Positions 15,945 to 17,925 of a DNA stretch of 17,925 nt are shown one piece after another; positions within the stretch are counted from its first letter, which is position 1, and each line of letters begins with the position of its first letter. The notes under the pieces are model-generated. The model saw only the letters and a list, made by a program, of their open reading frames with translations, was not told the DNA's origin and ran no database searches. The stretch is from Fidelibacterota bacterium (GTDB taxonomy: Bacteria; Fidelibacterota; Marinisomatia; Marinisomatales; TCS55), in NCBI GenBank assembly GCA_014239505.1, contig JAAZYT010000191.1, positions 1-17,925 on the forward strand, written 5' to 3'. The translations under genes were made by a program, and so were the position numbers.

Positions 15945-16843
15945 TGATAGAATCAACATTACAGGAAAAGCATGTCAATCATATTCCTGTAATGTTGTCA
16001 GAAGTCCTTGAATATTTAAATCTTCAAAAACATGGCGTATATATAGATGGCACTATTGGTGCTGGAGGGCATGCCAAAAATATTCTTGGCTCTCCTTCCT
16101 TTTCAAGGAAAGTTATAGGACTTGATCGTGATGCGAAGGCACTAGAAATTTGCAAAAATCAATTTGGTGCTTCCGCACATCTTCTTACTACACATAGAAC
16201 TTCATACCATAAATTTCCTGAAATCATGCATGAGCTTGGTATAAGCCTTGTTAATGGAATATTGCTAGATCTCGGACTTTCTTCTATGCAGCTTAATTCT
16301 AATAGTCGTGGTTTTGCTTTTGAGTCTAACGGTATTCTCGATATGCGCTTCAATAAAAGTTCTGGCCAAACTGCTTCTGATTTAATCAGAGAATCTACTG
16401 AGGAAGAGTTAGCAAACATTATATATAATTTTGGTGAAGAAAGACGTTCGAGAAAAATTGCTTATAATATTAAGACTATGAAAAAAATGACTGCAGTGGC
16501 TGATCTTAAAGAGGCTATTAGGCGGTCTACCCCTCCACATAAACGTAAAAAGTCTCTGGCGCGTGTATTCCAAGCCTTACGCATTGCTGTTAATAGTGAA
16601 TTAGATAAACTGGAATTGTTCCTTAATTCCTTTATTGATTACTTAACAATTAATGGTCGTGTTGTAATTATCTCATACCATTCAATCGAAGATAGAATGG
16701 TCAAACATGCTTTTCGTACTTTGAAAAATGACCAGAGACTTAATCAATTAACTAAGAAGCCTCTAATTCCATCAAAAAAAGAGCAAGAGATAAACTCTCG
16801 TTCTAGAAGTGCTAAGCTTAGAGCTGCTGAGAGGATTATTTAA
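15944..16843 (+). CDS. rsmH: RsmH, 16S rRNA (cytosine-1402-N4) methyltransferase
   Basis: This 299-residue protein (family ~300-315) methylates N4 of C1402 in the ribosomal P-site. The start region HIPVMLSEVLEYL (13-25) and the SAM-binding motif DGTIGAGGHA (35-44) are diagnostic. The conserved segments GLDRDAKAL, GILLDLGLSSMQL, RGFAFESNGILDMRF, RVFQALRIAVN and ISYHSIEDRMVK are all present in order, so the enzyme looks complete. The ATG at 15944 shares its A with the mraZ stop, so it is translationally coupled. ftsL follows after five bases. Order mraZ-rsmH-ftsL-ftsI is the classic opening of the dcw cluster. Confidence 0.98.
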   Translation: MIESTLQEKHVNHIPVMLSEVLEYLNLQKHGVYIDGTIGAGGHAKNILGSPSFSRKVIGLDRDAKALEICKNQFGASAHLLTTHRTSYHKFPEIMHELGISLVNGILLDLGLSSMQLNSNSRGFAFESNGILDMRFNKSSGQTASDLIRESTEEELANIIYNFGEERRSRKIAYNIKTMKKMTAVADLKEAIRRSTPPHKRKKSLARVFQALRIAVNSELDKLELFLNSFIDYLTINGRVVIISYHSIEDRMVKHAFRTLKNDQRLNQLTKKPLIPSKKEQEINSRSRSAKLRAAERII

Positions 16844-16848
16844 TAATA

Positions 16849-17178
16849 ATGATAAAAAGAAGACGAAGGTCAAAAAAAAATACTGAATTTTTACAAACCC
16901 TATTATTTTTTTTCACAACACTGCTGTCTATCTCGGGACTAATAATCTATCTTTGGGTCTACACGGAAATAGATGAAACAATGTTGGCAATTGAAGTTCA
17001 AAATCAAGTTACAAAAGAACTAGACAATTCTTTAAAAGAACTAAAAATGGAAGTCACTACTTTATCTCGCAGCGATAGAATATCTAGCGTTGCACGTAAA
17101 GAATTAAATATGGTTCCAGCTGAACCTGAGACGCTAATGATATTTATTAATGAAAACCAATTGAATACAACAAATTGA
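16849..17178 (+). CDS. ftsL: FtsL-like division protein
   Basis: This 109-residue bitopic membrane protein has a very basic cytoplasmic start (MIKRRRRSKK), one membrane helix (~16-37), a periplasmic coiled coil (~45-75) and the FtsL-like C-terminal motif RISSVARKELNMVPAEPE. FtsL joins FtsQ (DivIB) and FtsB (DivIC) to activate FtsWI septal synthesis. FtsL proteins diverge fast, so identification rests on topology, size, the A-R-x-x-L-x-M-x-x-x-x-P motif and position between rsmH and ftsI. The start is ATG 16849, five bases after the rsmH stop. A GAGAGGA box lies upstream but a little far (~14 bases). The stop overlaps the TTG start of ftsI. Confidence 0.88.
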   Translation: MIKRRRRSKKNTEFLQTLLFFFTTLLSISGLIIYLWVYTEIDETMLAIEVQNQVTKELDNSLKELKMEVTTLSRSDRISSVARKELNMVPAEPETLMIFINENQLNTTN

Positions 17179-17925
17179 CAAAAACATATTTAAAATTTCG
17201 ATCTCGGGTTACTGTTTTATCTTGCTTATTGATTTTTGCTTGGGCTGGATTAACTGCAAGACTTTTTCAGATAATGATTATTGATAGTGATGAATATCGC
17301 AAGAAAGGGTTTAGTCAGAGTCAAAAAAATGAAAAGCTAATGGCTATTCGTGGAAATATTTATGATCGACATAACAAACTTCTTACTAACAATATTATTC
17401 ACTATTCAATTGGCGCTCATCCTTCAAAAGTAAAGGATAAAATTAAGTTTGCACAAACAATTGCAAACGCTACACAGAGAGATCCTGATTATTACATTGA
17501 TAAGCTAAATAATAAATCTGATTTTGTTTATCTTGATAGAAATTTGAGACTTTCTAAAGTAGAAAATATTTTAAATAAAAAAATACCTGGCTTAGTTATC
17601 GAAAGAAAGTCAAGAAGGTCCTACCCTCATAGCAATTTAGCTGCGCAAATCATTGGATTCACTGATGTTGATGACAAAGGGCTGATTGGAATTGAGAAAG
17701 AATACGAGAAACAACTTTCTGGAGAACCTGGATGGGTAGTTAAACAGGTGAACGGCAAAGGTCGCTCACAGTATAAAACAAGCTTTCCAATGAAGGATCC
17801 AATTGATGGAGCTAATATTCAGCTTACAATTGATTTAGAATATCAAAGTATTCTTCAAGAAGAATTGAATCGTAGAATGAAGGAGTCAAATGCAAAAGGC
17901 GCTATGGGAATACTTATGAACCCAC
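17175..17925 (+). CDS. ftsI: FtsI / penicillin-binding protein 3 homologue, 3' end cut by window
   Basis: Only the first 250 codons are visible; the transpeptidase domain with its SxxK serine lies beyond the window. There is a short basic cytoplasmic start (MTKTYLKFRSR), one membrane helix (~13-30, VLSCLLIFAWAGLTA) and then the class B PBP dimerisation domain. It shows RGNIYDR (59-65), RSRRSYPHSNLAAQIIGF-like spacing, GLIGIEKEYEKQLSGEPG and LTIDLEYQSILQEEL, with GAMGILMNP just before the cut. FtsI is the septal D,D-transpeptidase partnered by FtsW. The start is taken as TTG 17175, overlapping the ftsL stop (TTGA). It puts the membrane helix in the protein, and the first in-frame ATG (residue 34) would delete that helix. 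Its place in the dcw cluster favours FtsI over PBP2 (MrdA). Confidence 0.93.
   Translation, partial: MTKTYLKFRSRVTVLSCLLIFAWAGLTARLFQIMIIDSDEYRKKGFSQSQKNEKLMAIRGNIYDRHNKLLTNNIIHYSIGAHPSKVKDKIKFAQTIANATQRDPDYYIDKLNNKSDFVYLDRNLRLSKVENILNKKIPGLVIERKSRRSYPHSNLAAQIIGFTDVDDKGLIGIEKEYEKQLSGEPGWVVKQVNGKGRSQYKTSFPMKDPIDGANIQLTIDLEYQSILQEELNRRMKESNAKGAMGILMNP

Noticed and set aside
16159..16419. 86-codon minus-strand open frame inside rsmH
   Set aside because: It is antisense to conserved rsmH motifs and has no ribosome binding site or family resemblance.
1..17925. Mobile elements, CRISPR arrays, tRNA or rRNA genes, or a defence system
   Set aside because: Reading both strands shows no terminal inverted repeats, transposase motifs, regularly spaced repeats or RNA-gene signatures; nearly every base is in a recognisable housekeeping or envelope gene.

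Overview
The window reads as chromosomal DNA of a free-living, AT-rich bacterium (about one third G+C by eye) from the Fibrobacteres-Chlorobi-Bacteroidetes superphylum. The best guess is a marine Candidatus Marinimicrobia (SAR406/Marinisomatota) or a close relative. The reasons are a gingipain-like PorU sortase with its own type IX secretion sorting domain, a mitochondrial-type aconitase, sparse Shine-Dalgarno sites and several non-ATG starts. The phylum is an inference, not something seen directly. I found no mobile element, CRISPR array, rRNA or tRNA gene, and no sign of recent transfer. This is mostly core genome.

Layout. The window splits at a divergent intergenic region (9951-10132). Leftward (minus strand, read from 9950 to 1) runs a tightly packed series of ten genes: aconitase, D-3-phosphoglycerate dehydrogenase (serA), a geranylgeranyl-reductase-like flavoprotein, a 54-residue two-helix membrane protein, a coiled-coil protein, an M23 peptidoglycan peptidase, miaB, lapA, lapB and a SPOR-domain protein cut by the window start. 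Most junctions are a few bases or overlap (TGATG, ATGA or 20 bp), so an operon or a few nested operons is likely. The first genes are metabolic (TCA cycle, serine). The last ones act at the envelope: M23 and SPOR on peptidoglycan, and LapA/LapB in lipopolysaccharide homeostasis.

Rightward (plus strand) runs porU, maf, a rodZ-like gene, and then the start of the division and cell wall (dcw) cluster: mraZ, rsmH, ftsL and ftsI, the last cut by the window end. porU-maf, mraZ-rsmH and ftsL-ftsI each overlap by 1-4 bases, so translational coupling is likely. The strongest regulatory signal is upstream of mraZ: a consensus TTGACA -35 box plus four same-strand TGGG boxes spaced 21, 10 and 21 bp. This is the expected form of an autoregulatory MraZ operator.

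Together the window encodes septum building (FtsL, FtsI, MraZ, RsmH, RodZ, Maf), septal or cell-wall remodelling (SPOR, M23), outer-membrane homeostasis (LapAB) and protein anchoring at the surface (PorU). I did not find a clearly new system. The items most worth a second look are the phased MraZ operator, a LapB without its rubredoxin-like domain, the overlapping small membrane-protein gene, and PorU next to maf and the dcw genes rather than porV.
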